Source: an uncultured Lachnospiraceae bacterium
GTDB taxonomy: Bacteria > Bacillota > Clostridia > Lachnospirales > Lachnospiraceae
DNA: 52,636 bases
NCBI GenBank assembly: GCA_910588295.1
Contig: CAJUQO010000019.1
Span: 1 to 52,636 of the forward strand
Reading direction: 5' to 3'
Below, piece after piece: positions 8,072 through 16,672 of this stretch (positions are counted from its first letter, which is position 1; every line of letters begins with the position of its first letter). The position numbers and the translations under genes are program-made. Below the pieces are notes generated by a model. That model saw only the letters and a program-made list of their open reading frames with translations, did no database searches and was not told the DNA's origin.

Positions 8072-9019
8072 GTGAGAAAAAACATGGAGCTTGTCTTGGA
8101 TGCGCTGAGAAAGTCGGGGCTTTCAGAAGGGAGAACAGAAGAAATCCAAAAGCTGTTCGAATCAGGCGGTCAGTACAGGTATGTGGAACAGTTCATGCCG
8201 GTGGATAAAGGGATGACGAACCGCCTTTTTTATTTTACGGCCAATGGGAAGGAATATCTCCTCAGAATACCGGGGGAAGGTTCAGAGTATCTTGTGAACC
8301 GGAGGCAGGAGGCATGGGTGTACCGCACGCTGGCCGATCAAGACATTACGGACCGGTATGTATATATGAATCCTGAAACGGGACTGAAAATTACAGAATA
8401 TATATCGGATGTCCACTGTTGCGACATGCAAAATATGGAGGAGGTGCATCGCTGCATCAGGCATCTTTATCATTTTCACAGTCTGCGTCTGGAAAGTGAG
8501 GAATGGTTTGACATTTTTGAAAAGCTGAGGGAGTATGAGCGGGCCTGCAGACATGAGATGACTCTGTATTTCCCGAATTACAGGGATACAAGGGAAAAGA
8601 TAGGAAAACTGAAAAAAATTATTGAAAACAGCCCGAGAGAATACTGCCTTTGCCATATAGATTCCGTGCCGGACAATTTTCTTGTCCGGGAGGACAAAGT
8701 TTTTTTGATTGACTGGGAGTATGCCGCCATGGCAGATCCCCATATGGATATTGCCATGTTCTGCATTTATGCAGGTTATGATAAAGAGCAGATTGACCGT
8801 GTGACTAAATTCTATTTCGAAGGGACCGCTCCGAAGGAAATCCGGAGAAAAATTTACTGCTATATTGCTGTCGGAGGTCTGCTGTGGACGGTGTGGTGTG
8901 AGATTAAGCGGGATTCCGGAGTGGTCTTCGATGAATATGAGAAGATCCAGTATCGGTATGCCGTGGAATATTACGACTATGCGATAAAGGAGTGGGACGG
9001 GAATGAAGAAACGGTTTGA
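8072..9019 (+). CDS. Choline/ethanolamine kinase-like phosphotransferase
   Basis: A cytoplasmic kinase of the APH/choline kinase (LicA-like) fold, 315 residues from GTG 8072. The Brenner motif is seen as CHIDSVPDNF (catalytic Asp and Asn) and the magnesium-binding LIDWEYAAMADP follows 20 residues later. The N-lobe has NRLFYF and YLLRIPG. The start is uncertain: GTG 8072 lies 11 bases after AAGGA, ATG 8084 is four codons downstream, and an earlier frame start at 8024 would fall inside the terminator hairpin. LicA-type kinases phosphorylate choline or ethanolamine for surface decoration or osmolyte use. A truncated membrane-protein remnant overlapping its 3' end supports a former transport partner. 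Confidence 0.85.
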   Translation: MRKNMELVLDALRKSGLSEGRTEEIQKLFESGGQYRYVEQFMPVDKGMTNRLFYFTANGKEYLLRIPGEGSEYLVNRRQEAWVYRTLADQDITDRYVYMNPETGLKITEYISDVHCCDMQNMEEVHRCIRHLYHFHSLRLESEEWFDIFEKLREYERACRHEMTLYFPNYRDTREKIGKLKKIIENSPREYCLCHIDSVPDNFLVREDKVFLIDWEYAAMADPHMDIAMFCIYAGYDKEQIDRVTKFYFEGTAPKEIRRKIYCYIAVGGLLWTVWCEIKRDSGVVFDEYEKIQYRYAVEYYDYAIKEWDGNEETV

Positions 9020-9146
9020 ACAGCTTGATCTGGCGGTGATGTAAATACCGGCAGCGATGGTTATCGTGCTGTTGATCGTGGTCAGCTTTTTCAAAGACGC
9101 GGATCAATATCTGAGGGAAAGGGAAGGATGGAATCGTATCATCTGA
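9003..9146 (+). pseudogene. Remnant of a membrane transporter N-terminus
   Basis: A frame starting at ATG 9003, inside the end of the kinase gene, reads MKKRFEQLDLAVM, meets TAA at 9042-9044, then continues in frame as IPAAMVIVLLIVVSFF and stops at 9146. The pattern of basic start plus hydrophobic helix looks like the first membrane span of a transporter. BCCT-type choline carriers often follow such kinases and start similarly, but the piece is too short for proof. Everything after the first helix is missing. Confidence 0.35.
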
Positions 9147-9261
9147 GCGGGATTTACTCTGGGAAAAATATCAGCGTTCTTACAGATTTTGCGTCGGATA
9201 CAAAGTCTTGGGCTGAACTGTAACTTTGAGTTTCATCAGCCTATACAAAATTATGGAAATT

Positions 9262-9312
9262 AATCCTCTTATCAGATATAATACTGTTAAATGTCTGGTT
9301 AGAGGATTTTTT
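9262..9312 (+). terminator. Rho-independent terminator after the kinase region
   Basis: AATCCTCTTATCAGA (9262-9276) pairs with TCTGGTTAGAGGATT (9294-9308) with one mismatch and one G-U pair, then a run of six Ts (9307-9312). The loop contains TATAAT (9277-9282), which could instead be a -10 box for the next operon, although no good -35 lies 17 bases upstream. Confidence 0.6.
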
Positions 9313-9350
9313 ATGCCATGGGTTGAAAATGTATTTTGTGCGGGGTAAAT

Positions 9351-10364
9351 ATGGATAAAATATTGCAGACAGCCGAATATAGTTTTATTAAGACAAATGA
9401 GCATCTCGGAAAATATGTGATCCTGCTCGGCCTTGCCGGCAGCTATTCCTATGGCACGGATGTTGCTGCCAGCGACACGGATATCAGGGGCATCACGCTG
9501 AACCGGAAATCGGATCTGATCGGGCTTACCCGTTTTGAACAGTATGTGGACGACCATACCGATACGGTTATATACGCGTTCAATAAGATCGTCACGCTGC
9601 TGCTGAACTGTAATCCCAATACCATAGAGCTTCTGGGACTGAAACCGGAACATTATCTGTATCTGAATGATACAGGCAGGATGCTTCTGGATAACCGGAA
9701 ACTGTTTCTTTCCAAAAGGGCCGTCAGTTCCTTTGGCGGCTATGCGGATGCGCAGTTGCGGAGGCTGCAGAATGCCCTGGCGCGGGATACTTTCCCGCAG
9801 AGTGAGAAAGAGCGGCATATTTTCAATTCCGTAAAAAATGCCATGCGCGGGTTTAATACGACGTACAAAAATTTTGAAAATGGCAGTCTGGAGATTTATA
9901 TTGATAAGGCTGTGAATCCTGGACTGGAAACAGAAATATTTATAGATGCGGACATGGCCCATTACCCGCTGCGCGATTACTGCGCCATGTGGAACACAAT
10001 GGCAAATGTTGTCCGGGATTATGAAAAGATCGGAAAACGCAACAGGAAGAAGGATGACCTCCACCTGAACAAACATGCCATGCATCTGATCCGGCTTTTT
10101 ATGATGGCGCTGGATATTCTGGAAAAGGGCGAGATATGCACATACAGGGAGAAAGAGCATGATCTTCTCATGGATATCCGTCTGGGAAAATTCCAGAAAA
10201 AGGACGGGACATTTTGTGAGGATTTTTACGATCTTCTTTCGGATTTTGAGAAAAAACTGCACTATGCGGCAGAGAATACGGAGCTGCCGGAGGAGCCGGA
10301 CAGGGAAAAAGTCCAGGATCTGGTTATGACGGTCAATGAAAGAGTGGTTCGCGATGAAATATGA
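9351..10364 (+). CDS. COG3541-type nucleotidyltransferase, copy A
   Basis: A predicted nucleotidyltransferase of the DNA polymerase beta superfamily, 337 residues. The fold signature GSx10DxD is exact: G30-S31 in LAGSYSYG and D42-x-D44 in SDTDIRG. The C-terminal two thirds are helical, with HLNKHAMHLIRLF near residue 240, as in the YcgL/COG3541 group. ATG 9351 is used; GCGGGG eight bases upstream is a modest ribosome site and an in-frame TTG at 9336 is an alternative. The substrate and the nucleotide transferred are unknown. Its stop lies inside the next gene's start region, so the two are translationally coupled. It is the first gene of a four-gene cassette. Confidence 0.8.
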   Translation: MDKILQTAEYSFIKTNEHLGKYVILLGLAGSYSYGTDVAASDTDIRGITLNRKSDLIGLTRFEQYVDDHTDTVIYAFNKIVTLLLNCNPNTIELLGLKPEHYLYLNDTGRMLLDNRKLFLSKRAVSSFGGYADAQLRRLQNALARDTFPQSEKERHIFNSVKNAMRGFNTTYKNFENGSLEIYIDKAVNPGLETEIFIDADMAHYPLRDYCAMWNTMANVVRDYEKIGKRNRKKDDLHLNKHAMHLIRLFMMALDILEKGEICTYREKEHDLLMDIRLGKFQKKDGTFCEDFYDLLSDFEKKLHYAAENTELPEEPDREKVQDLVMTVNERVVRDEI

Positions 10365-11145
10365 GCATTTTGAGGGGACAGTGGAGGAACTGGTTCTTCT
10401 AAAGATCAGGGAAATAGAGGAAAAAGAACATGTCAGGATCCTGCACGCGGTCGAGTCGGGGAGCCGGGCGTGGGGATTTGCCTCTCCGGACAGTGATTAT
10501 GACGTGCGGTTTATCTATGCCAGGGACAAAAATTATTATCTGCGTCTCAGAAATACCAGGGACTATATCGACGGGGAGTTAAATGAAGTACTGGATATGA
10601 ACGGATGGGATATAAAGAAAGCCCTGCAGCATTTTCATAAATCTAATGCGACGCTGTTTGAATGGAGCCGGTCGCCGGTGGTATATTATACAACCGATGA
10701 ATGGAAAAATCTGTACAGCCGGGTCGCGGATCGATATTTTTCTTGTAAATCAGCGCTGTACCACTATTATGGCACGGCGAATAAGAATTATCATGAGCAT
10801 CTGCCGGGGGACATGGTTCGGTATAAGAAATATTTCTATGTGCTGCGCCCTGTTCTTGCGTGCAAATGGATAGAAGAGAGGAAATGTCCGCCGCCGGTGC
10901 TGTTTGATGAATTGTTTGACGCCGTGCTTGAGGATGAAATGAAAGCGGCGGTGAGGGATCTTCTCGCAAAGAAAGTGAACATGTCAGAGTCGGACAGGGC
11001 GCCGAGGATAGCGAAGGTCGACCGCTATCTGGAAAAGAAGCTGGAATATTATAAGGCTTTGGCAGAAACCATGGAGGACGACCGCAATCCGGACTGGGAG
11101 ATGTTGGAAGAAGCGTTCAGGGAAGTGGCATTGGGAAAGGGATGA
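10354..11145 (+). CDS. COG3541-type nucleotidyltransferase, copy B
   Basis: A second predicted nucleotidyltransferase, 263 residues from ATG 10354, distinct from copy A. GSx10DxD is again exact: G36-S37 in ESGSRAWGF and D48-x-D50 in SDYDVRF, the usual form for COG3541. A segment with DYIDGELNEVLDMNGWDIKKAL follows, with a helical C-terminal half. The start overlaps the end of copy A by 11 bases; an in-frame ATG at 10336 is possible. Its TGA overlaps the next gene's ATG at 11142. COG3541 proteins are often seen in phages and variable chromosomal islands, but I know of no settled function. All catalytic acidic residues are present, so it is probably active. Confidence 0.8.
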   Translation: MKYEHFEGTVEELVLLKIREIEEKEHVRILHAVESGSRAWGFASPDSDYDVRFIYARDKNYYLRLRNTRDYIDGELNEVLDMNGWDIKKALQHFHKSNATLFEWSRSPVVYYTTDEWKNLYSRVADRYFSCKSALYHYYGTANKNYHEHLPGDMVRYKKYFYVLRPVLACKWIEERKCPPPVLFDELFDAVLEDEMKAAVRDLLAKKVNMSESDRAPRIAKVDRYLEKKLEYYKALAETMEDDRNPDWEMLEEAFREVALGKG

Positions 11146-11441
11146 AAATGAAGCGAACAGGAATTAAAGAAAACGTGATCAATGCTATATGTGCTTTGGC
11201 AAAAAAGCATGATATAGACCAGGTAGTTTTATTTGGTTCCCGGGCCAGGGGGGATTATGGGCGCGCCAGCGATATTGATCTTGCTGTGAGCGGCGGAAAT
11301 ATTGCCCGTTTTGCCTTGGATGTGGAGGAGGAAACTCCGACGCCGCTAAAATATGATGTGATAAATTTAGATGAAAATATACAGGAAGAGCTTAAAAAAA
11401 ATATTGAAAGGGAGGGGCTGGTTTTATATGAAAAAATTTGA
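11142..11441 (+). CDS. mntA: MntA-type minimal nucleotidyltransferase (antitoxin)
   Basis: A 99-residue minimal nucleotidyltransferase. The motif GSx10DxD is exact (G32-S33 in VLFGSRARGD, D44-x-D46 in ASDIDLA). In MntA/HepT type VII toxin-antitoxin systems this protein adds AMP groups to a tyrosine of the HEPN ribonuclease and neutralises it. The partner follows at once with a 14-base overlap. The start at 11142 overlaps the TGA of the upstream nucleotidyltransferase (ATGA); ATG 11148 is a possible alternative. Placement after two larger nucleotidyltransferases is unusual and suggests co-expression. Confidence 0.88.
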   Translation: MKMKRTGIKENVINAICALAKKHDIDQVVLFGSRARGDYGRASDIDLAVSGGNIARFALDVEEETPTPLKYDVINLDENIQEELKKNIEREGLVLYEKI

Positions 11442-11832
11442 GAATTACGTTTCAAATCTCCGGGTGCTTGAATGTGCGGATCAGGAGGAACTGAATAATG
11501 AGTTTATTATCAGCGGAATCATCGATAAATTTTCCATACAGTTTGAGCTGGGGTGGAAAATGTTAAAAAGTACACTGTCCTATGAAGGCAACAGAGCTTC
11601 TGCAACCGGATCTCCAAGGGGGGTTATCAAGGAAGCCTATGCGGTATACCCCTTTTTTGACGGGGAACTTTGGCTGGACATGCTGAATGACAGAAACAGT
11701 ATGGCGCATATCTATGACGGGGAAGCGGCCAGGCGTTTGGTAAAAAGGATTTTGGGACAATATATTCCCCAATTTGTAAAATTGGAGAAAGAGCTGGTAA
11801 GCTATTATGGAGATACCTTAAAGACCATGTAG
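11428..11832 (+). CDS. hepT: HepT-like HEPN ribonuclease toxin
   Basis: A 134-residue HEPN-domain protein of the HI0074 (nucleotidyltransferase substrate binding) family. The active-site motif Rx4HxY is intact: R89, H94 and Y96 in DRNSMAHIYD. In characterised HepT proteins R and H form the RNase site and the Tyr is the residue AMPylated by MntA. The N-terminal helix with FELGWKMLKSTL is typical of this family. ATG 11428 follows GGAGGGG with a 10-base gap and overlaps the antitoxin gene. All residues needed for toxicity and for its control are present, so the pair looks functional. It ends the four-gene cassette; no clear terminator follows. Confidence 0.88.
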   Translation: MKKFENYVSNLRVLECADQEELNNEFIISGIIDKFSIQFELGWKMLKSTLSYEGNRASATGSPRGVIKEAYAVYPFFDGELWLDMLNDRNSMAHIYDGEAARRLVKRILGQYIPQFVKLEKELVSYYGDTLKTM

Positions 11833-11889
11833 TAATATTTTGCAAATGCCGGATCTTGACGTTGAAAGAAAAAATTGTTGAGACAGACA

Positions 11890-12047
11890 ATGGTACAGGC
11901 AGGGGAGAGTAAAGAAGCAGAACATAAGGCTGGGAGGGGATCATGCGGACAATATACACATTTATCTCAAAAATATGGTACAGGTTGTTTTGTCTGATTG
12001 AAATGGGGAAGGGAACTTTGCATTAGTTGAATGGTACAGTGTACCAT
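11890..12047 (+). promoter_or_regulatory. Three ATGGTACAG repeats ahead of the rhamnosidase relic
   Basis: ATGGTACAG occurs at 11890-11898, 11975-11983 and 12031-12039. The third copy is part of a perfect 17-base palindrome, ATGGTACAGTGTACCAT (12031-12047). This looks like operator half-sites and a full operator for a dimeric repressor or activator. The remaining bases between the HEPN gene and 12070 hold no gene I can support. Confidence 0.5.
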
Positions 12048-12070
12048 GGTCTGTTTTATGGGAGGTATAT

Positions 12071-13055
12071 ATGAGTAAGAGTTATTGGATCTGGAAACGG
12101 AGACGTCCTTTGCCGTATATTCGAAGGCCGTCGGCTATGTCCTGGTGGATGAGCGGAAATATCCTTTTGGCGAGACGGTCGTCTGCGGCCCGGGACGGGT
12201 GAAGATCTCGGTGCACGCGGGGCGTATTGACGCTTTTCCCAGTGTGTATATTAAGGGAGAGGTCATCTGTTCTGATAAGAGCTGGCAGGCGGAAGACTAT
12301 GCGAATGCTCCGGCGGCGGCAGGGTACAGCACCTACTTTACGGAGGAGGGGCAGGATCCCGCTGTGTGGGAGTACAGTGAGAAAGTGTATCTGCCGGTAA
12401 AAACGGAATCCTGCAAAGACGGCGTACTGTATGAATTTGAGACGGAGCTGACCGCGGCGCTGGAGATAACGGACAGGGCGGGAGGCCGGCCGGTCCGGGT
12501 GTACTGCGGGGAATCGAAGGAGGAGGCGCTGGATGCGGTACACTGCTATTACAGCTGGGAGCTGGATCCAGGGACGGGCCGCTGTCCCCGCTGCGCGGTA
12601 CGGTTTGCCTATATTCCCGGGCGCCGGGAGGAGGAGATCGGGGTGAGGGCGATCCATCAGTTTGTGGATATCCCGGTGCGGGCCGCCTGGACGAGGTGTG
12701 GACGCGGATCCGGGAGTACTGGGGCGGTATGCTGAAAAAGGGAGCCGTGACGTTCTGGGAGGAATACGACCCGGCTGTCCCCGAGGCGGAGCAGTACGAT
12801 ATGTACGGGGATCGATTCGGCAAGAGCCTGTGCCACGCCTGGTCGGCAAGCCCCATTTACCTGCTGGCGAGGTATTTTGTCGGGCTTACCGTCACTGACG
12901 CGGCGAAGGGGACGTATGAGGTCCATCCCCATCTGGCCTATTTTGATAGCCTGGAGTGTACGCTGCCCGTGGGGGATAAGGACGTGCATGTAGTGTGGGA
13001 CGGGAAGGAACTGAAGGTTGAGGAGGGTCTAAAGGGGGAAAGTGTTAAAAAGTGA
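12071..13055 (+). pseudogene. Broken alpha-L-rhamnosidase-like gene
   Basis: ATG 12071 with a GGGAGG site begins MSKSYWIWK, a typical start of a six-hairpin alpha-rhamnosidase-like family. After about eight codons the family match jumps to another frame (LETETSFAVYSKAVGYVLV, from 12085), consistent with loss of an internal segment. That frame runs to about 12690 through an N-terminal beta-sandwich region. The match then moves frame again at about 12696 (REYWGGMLKKGAVTFWEEYD) and continues to 13055 with the C-terminal end of the catalytic domain and the beta-sandwich that follows it. Most of the barrel, including the expected general acid region, is missing. At least two lesions make it a pseudogene. 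It lies upstream of the YesM kinase, so it was probably part of the same glycan locus. Confidence 0.65.
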
Positions 13056-13133
13056 ATAAAGCAGTTGGTGAACATGATCCGGTATGTTAAAATATGAGTG
13101 GATAACCGCGGTGCAGGATGCAGGGGAGAAGAT

Positions 13134-14960
13134 ATGTTTCAGAGACTCAGTTTTCAGAAAAAGATTTTTTATATGGCCAGTATATTTTTTATCTGTACGG
13201 CGCTGGGGATGAGCATTATTTTCTATGTGTATACTTACGGCAAAAATTTGAGGGATATAGAAAAGTTTTATATTCAGACCAATCAGACGATAGCCTCGGA
13301 TATGGACTATCTGCTTGCCGATATGGAAAAGCTGACGACCCAGCTGGTGGCGAATGAGACGGTGCAGAATGTTTTTCTGGAGGCGGAAAAGGACGCAGAT
13401 CCGGATCGTCTGTATTTTGATCATAATATAGAACAGAAAGCACGGCTGCAGAAAGAGTGCATCGCGTTAAATACGCCCATCGACAATAAGGGGATTATAA
13501 ATATATACAGATCTCCGAATCTGTTTTTTACAAATAATATCGGGAAAGAAATTCCGGAACGTATACAGGCCCAGCTTCGTGACTGCTTTGAATTTAAAAA
13601 TGTGGAGAATGGGGAGTCCCGGGTGGTTTTTGCCGGCCCCCATGAAGACCCCTGGCAGCTGTCCCGCGACGGTTCTCTTTTCATATCCATTTTAAGACCT
13701 CTGGTTGCTACTTATTCCGGGAGAAATACGGTGGCGACGATTGAAATGAGTGAGAGCTATACGAAGATAGAAGATATCTGCCGCCTGTCGGAACAGTTCA
13801 AAGATATGGAGCTTCTGATTGTAGACAGCGAATCCGGGGAAACTATTTATCCCTGCGGCGGGTGCAGCGAAGAGAAAGCAAACTACTATTTGCAGTTTAT
13901 GGATCTGGCTGAGGATGCGATCGAGGGGATCAAATCCTTCGACGGTCGAAAAATGATGCTGAACGTACAGAAAAACGAACGATCCGGCTGGGTGATTTTT
14001 GCCATGCAGCCTGTGGACGCCTATAATCAGCCGCTGATCAATATGACGGCTTTATTGTTCAGCCTGCTTGTGGTTTTTGCTCTGGGGATGCTGTTTGCCA
14101 TATTTTATGCAACGAATAAATTGACGATGCCCGTTCGGGATCTGAAGCGGGCCGTCCGGTCGGTTACACTGGAGAATATAGATATTCATATGGATAATTC
14201 GACAAACAACGAGATCGCATCGCTCCAGCAGGTGTTTTCCGAAATACTGGGCAGGCTCCGGGAATCGGCAAATGAACTGGCGTTGTCGCAATCGGCGGAA
14301 TATGAGGCGAAGATCATGGCATTGCAGGCGCAGATCAATCCCCATTTCCTTTACAATTCTCTCATGGCGATCAGCGCGGCGGGAATGGAAAACGGCAACA
14401 AAAAGGTGGAGCTTATGTGCGGCCAGCTGAGCGAATTGTTTCGTTATGCGGCAAATGAACTGCGTAATGTGACGATTGGCGCGGAGCTTGACAATGTAAG
14501 TGTCTATCTGGAGTTTATGAAATGGCGTTATCTGGATACGGTGGAGTACAGCGTGGATGTGGACGACAGAATCCAGGACGTAGTGATTCCGAAACTGCTT
14601 TTTCAGCCGGTGGTGGAGAACTGTTTTGTCTATGCGTTTCATTCTATTCTGCCGCCGCTGCGGATACAGATACGGGGGGAGATAAAAGACGGCCGCTGGA
14701 TCGTGGAAATCAGGGATAACGGCGCCGGGGTATCGGAAGAGGAAATGCGTCGTCTGGAGACATTAAAAAAGAATGTGGAAGAAGCTCTGTCCCATAAAAG
14801 TTTCGGCGGACATCTGGAAATTGGCGGAAAGGCATTAATCAATATTTTCGCCCGTCTGTATCTGCTTTACGGGGACGGTACGGTATTTGCCATGGAAAAC
14901 GGGGACGACTCGGGATTTTGTGTGACCCTGGGCGGCATATGGGAGGAGAATGGCCTTTAA
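13134..14960 (+). CDS. YesM-family sensor histidine kinase
   Basis: A membrane sensor kinase of 608 residues. A first membrane span lies near residues 11-32, followed by an extracellular sensor region of about 270 residues. A second span (LLFSLLVVFALGMLFAIF) and a HAMP-like linker come next. The His_kinase domain follows, with the phosphorylated His at residue 404 in QINPHFLYNS, then an HATPase domain with VENCFVYAF and RDNGAGVSEEE. ATG 13134 follows AGGGGAG; an earlier GTG in frame at 13098 lacks one. YesM kinases sense carbohydrates or their binding proteins and act with an AraC-type YesN. The partner here is convergent at 15015-16538 rather than in the same operon. Confidence 0.93.
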   Translation: MFQRLSFQKKIFYMASIFFICTALGMSIIFYVYTYGKNLRDIEKFYIQTNQTIASDMDYLLADMEKLTTQLVANETVQNVFLEAEKDADPDRLYFDHNIEQKARLQKECIALNTPIDNKGIINIYRSPNLFFTNNIGKEIPERIQAQLRDCFEFKNVENGESRVVFAGPHEDPWQLSRDGSLFISILRPLVATYSGRNTVATIEMSESYTKIEDICRLSEQFKDMELLIVDSESGETIYPCGGCSEEKANYYLQFMDLAEDAIEGIKSFDGRKMMLNVQKNERSGWVIFAMQPVDAYNQPLINMTALLFSLLVVFALGMLFAIFYATNKLTMPVRDLKRAVRSVTLENIDIHMDNSTNNEIASLQQVFSEILGRLRESANELALSQSAEYEAKIMALQAQINPHFLYNSLMAISAAGMENGNKKVELMCGQLSELFRYAANELRNVTIGAELDNVSVYLEFMKWRYLDTVEYSVDVDDRIQDVVIPKLLFQPVVENCFVYAFHSILPPLRIQIRGEIKDGRWIVEIRDNGAGVSEEEMRRLETLKKNVEEALSHKSFGGHLEIGGKALINIFARLYLLYGDGTVFAMENGDDSGFCVTLGGIWEENGL

Positions 14961-14973
14961 GCGGCCTCCGGGG

Positions 14974-15015
14974 AAGGAGAAGCGCCGGATACTGTGGTGC
15001 CCGGCGCCTCTCCTT
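14974..15015. terminator. Bidirectional hairpin between kinase and regulator
   Basis: AAGGAGAAGCGCCGG (14974-14988) pairs with CCGGCGCCTCTCCTT (15001-15015); one pair is a mismatch or wobble. It sits between the convergent kinase and regulator genes, 13 bases after the kinase stop. T-runs are poor on both strands, so its efficiency is uncertain. Confidence 0.6.
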
Positions 15016-16538
15016 CAAACATCCGATTCGGAATGCATGTGGCTGTTTCTGTAGTCAGAAGGCGTGCATCCGGCGGACATTTTGAAAAGGCGGCTGAAAT
15101 AATAGGGGTCGGTATACCCGATCAGTTCGGAAATCCGGCGCACGCTGGTGTCCCGGCTTTCAGTCAGGAGCGCTTTCGCCCGTTCGATGCGGAGACGGAT
15201 GATATATTCGTTTGGAGAGACCCGGTATTTTTTTTTGAATAACGAACTCAGGTGGGAGATGCTGAAATTAAATTTACCGGCCAGCCGTGTCAGTGAAATC
15301 TGTTCCGTATAATGCTGGTCGATAAAAGTTTTGATCTGTATGGCTGCGGAGGAGCCGGTTGTATCCGAGAAGGTATGGAAGATGTCGTTCAGCAGATCGG
15401 TCATGCCGTCGCGGATATCCCGATAGTCCATGGAGTTGGTAATCAGCTCGTCGATGCGCTCATGCAGGGCAAAGGAGAGCCGGTTCTGGTTTGCGATTTC
15501 ACAGATGCGCTTTAAAAGCTGACTGAGACCGCATTGCCGGCAGCCCTGGCTTTCGCAGAGGGACAGATATTTCGCCGTCTGTTTCTGAAAATCCGCGAAT
15601 TTGCGGTCGTTGACCAGTTTGCGCAGGATATTTTGTTCCGCATAGGTAAAGAAAAGCAGGTCATCCGAAAAGGGCCGCGGAGTCGTCAGGTCATGGACGC
15701 TGGAACGGGAAAAAACAACGTGGCCGGAAGCCGCGCTGTATAATTCTATCAGTCTGTCTTTCAGCTGCCCGGGTCGATTGCTTTCCGGGCCATGGATGAT
15801 GGTTGTCGGGTAGGGAGAATCTTTCAGAACAGCCTGTATATCCAGGAGAAAGGCATTGCCGGAGCCGTTTTGGCCCCCCAGGATCAGGAGGCAGTCGTTT
15901 TGCGGTTCTTCATGGATGATCCAGACCTGTCCATAGGCGGCCGCAGCCCCGGAAACCCGTCTGTCAAACTGAATATTTTTCCAGAAATCCCCAATGGCGT
16001 TAAACTGGTTGTACCGGCAGGTCGAGTGGGAACCGATACACACATAGTAGGCATAGAAACGGTCGATACCCGAAAAGGCGGCGGATACTTCCTCCCGGGA
16101 ATGGGTAAAGTTCTGGTTATGGAGCAGGTGGAGAAAATACCGGTACTGTATTTTGCCCATGCGTTTCCGGAATCCGGATTCGATGCGTTTCAGAAGCTGT
16201 CCCAGGGCCCCCTGATTGACAGGTTTCAGTATATAGTCGAAGGCGTGATGTTTGAGGGCTTTTTGCGCATAGGAAAATTCGGAATATCCGCTGAGCACAA
16301 TACTCAAAGGCGGTTTTTTCAATTGGGAACAGCGTTCTAGTACTTCGAGACCGTCCACCAGGGGCATTTTGATATCAATAAAGATGACGTCCGGCGCCGT
16401 TTCCGTGATTTTCTGCCACGCCTCCTCCCCGTTGCCCGCTTCGCCTATGATGGCAAAGGCAGGGTTCTGGCTGACGATGGAGTTTTTTATATACTGTCTC
16501 AGAAAAGGTTCGTCGTCAATCACTAATGTGCGTATCAT
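15015..16538 (-). CDS. YesN-type response regulator with AraC output
   Basis: A transcription regulator of 507 residues. The N-terminal receiver domain has the acidic pair in VIDDEP, phospho-acceptor D55 in IFIDIKMP, and LKPVNQG with the conserved Lys near residue 106. A middle region of about 260 residues is typical of YesN proteins. The last 100 residues form an AraC double helix-turn-helix (SLTRLAGKFNFSISHLSSLF and RRISELIGYTDPYYFSRLFK). ATG 16538 was chosen because the protein then begins with the receiver fold and GGAAG precedes it. It probably activates the divergent solute-binding-protein operon on a signal from the convergent YesM. Confidence 0.93.
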   Translation of the reverse strand: MIRTLVIDDEPFLRQYIKNSIVSQNPAFAIIGEAGNGEEAWQKITETAPDVIFIDIKMPLVDGLEVLERCSQLKKPPLSIVLSGYSEFSYAQKALKHHAFDYILKPVNQGALGQLLKRIESGFRKRMGKIQYRYFLHLLHNQNFTHSREEVSAAFSGIDRFYAYYVCIGSHSTCRYNQFNAIGDFWKNIQFDRRVSGAAAAYGQVWIIHEEPQNDCLLILGGQNGSGNAFLLDIQAVLKDSPYPTTIIHGPESNRPGQLKDRLIELYSAASGHVVFSRSSVHDLTTPRPFSDDLLFFTYAEQNILRKLVNDRKFADFQKQTAKYLSLCESQGCRQCGLSQLLKRICEIANQNRLSFALHERIDELITNSMDYRDIRDGMTDLLNDIFHTFSDTTGSSAAIQIKTFIDQHYTEQISLTRLAGKFNFSISHLSSLFKKKYRVSPNEYIIRLRIERAKALLTESRDTSVRRISELIGYTDPYYFSRLFKMSAGCTPSDYRNSHMHSESDV

Positions 16539-16572
16539 ATTTTTCTTCCTGCCTTCCATAGAGTATAGGATA

Positions 16573-16601
16573 ATTATAAACTCTTTTTTCCCCAAAGACA
16601 A
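16573..16601 (-). promoter_or_regulatory. Sigma-A promoter of the yesN-type gene
   Basis: On the minus strand TTGTCT (16596-16601), a 17-base spacer and a perfect TATAAT (16573-16578). The start codon is about 35 bases downstream of the -10 box. Confidence 0.75.
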
Positions 16602-16672
16602 TGAATCCGGGCGATTACAAAAATAATCCATCAGGGAAAGTAAAATCGTCTATTTTTAATTTGAAGTAATTT

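Noticed and set aside
9277..9282. TATAAT as promoter of the nucleotidyltransferase cassette
   Set aside because: It lies in the loop of a terminator hairpin and no acceptable -35 is found at 16-18 bases; kept only as a remark.
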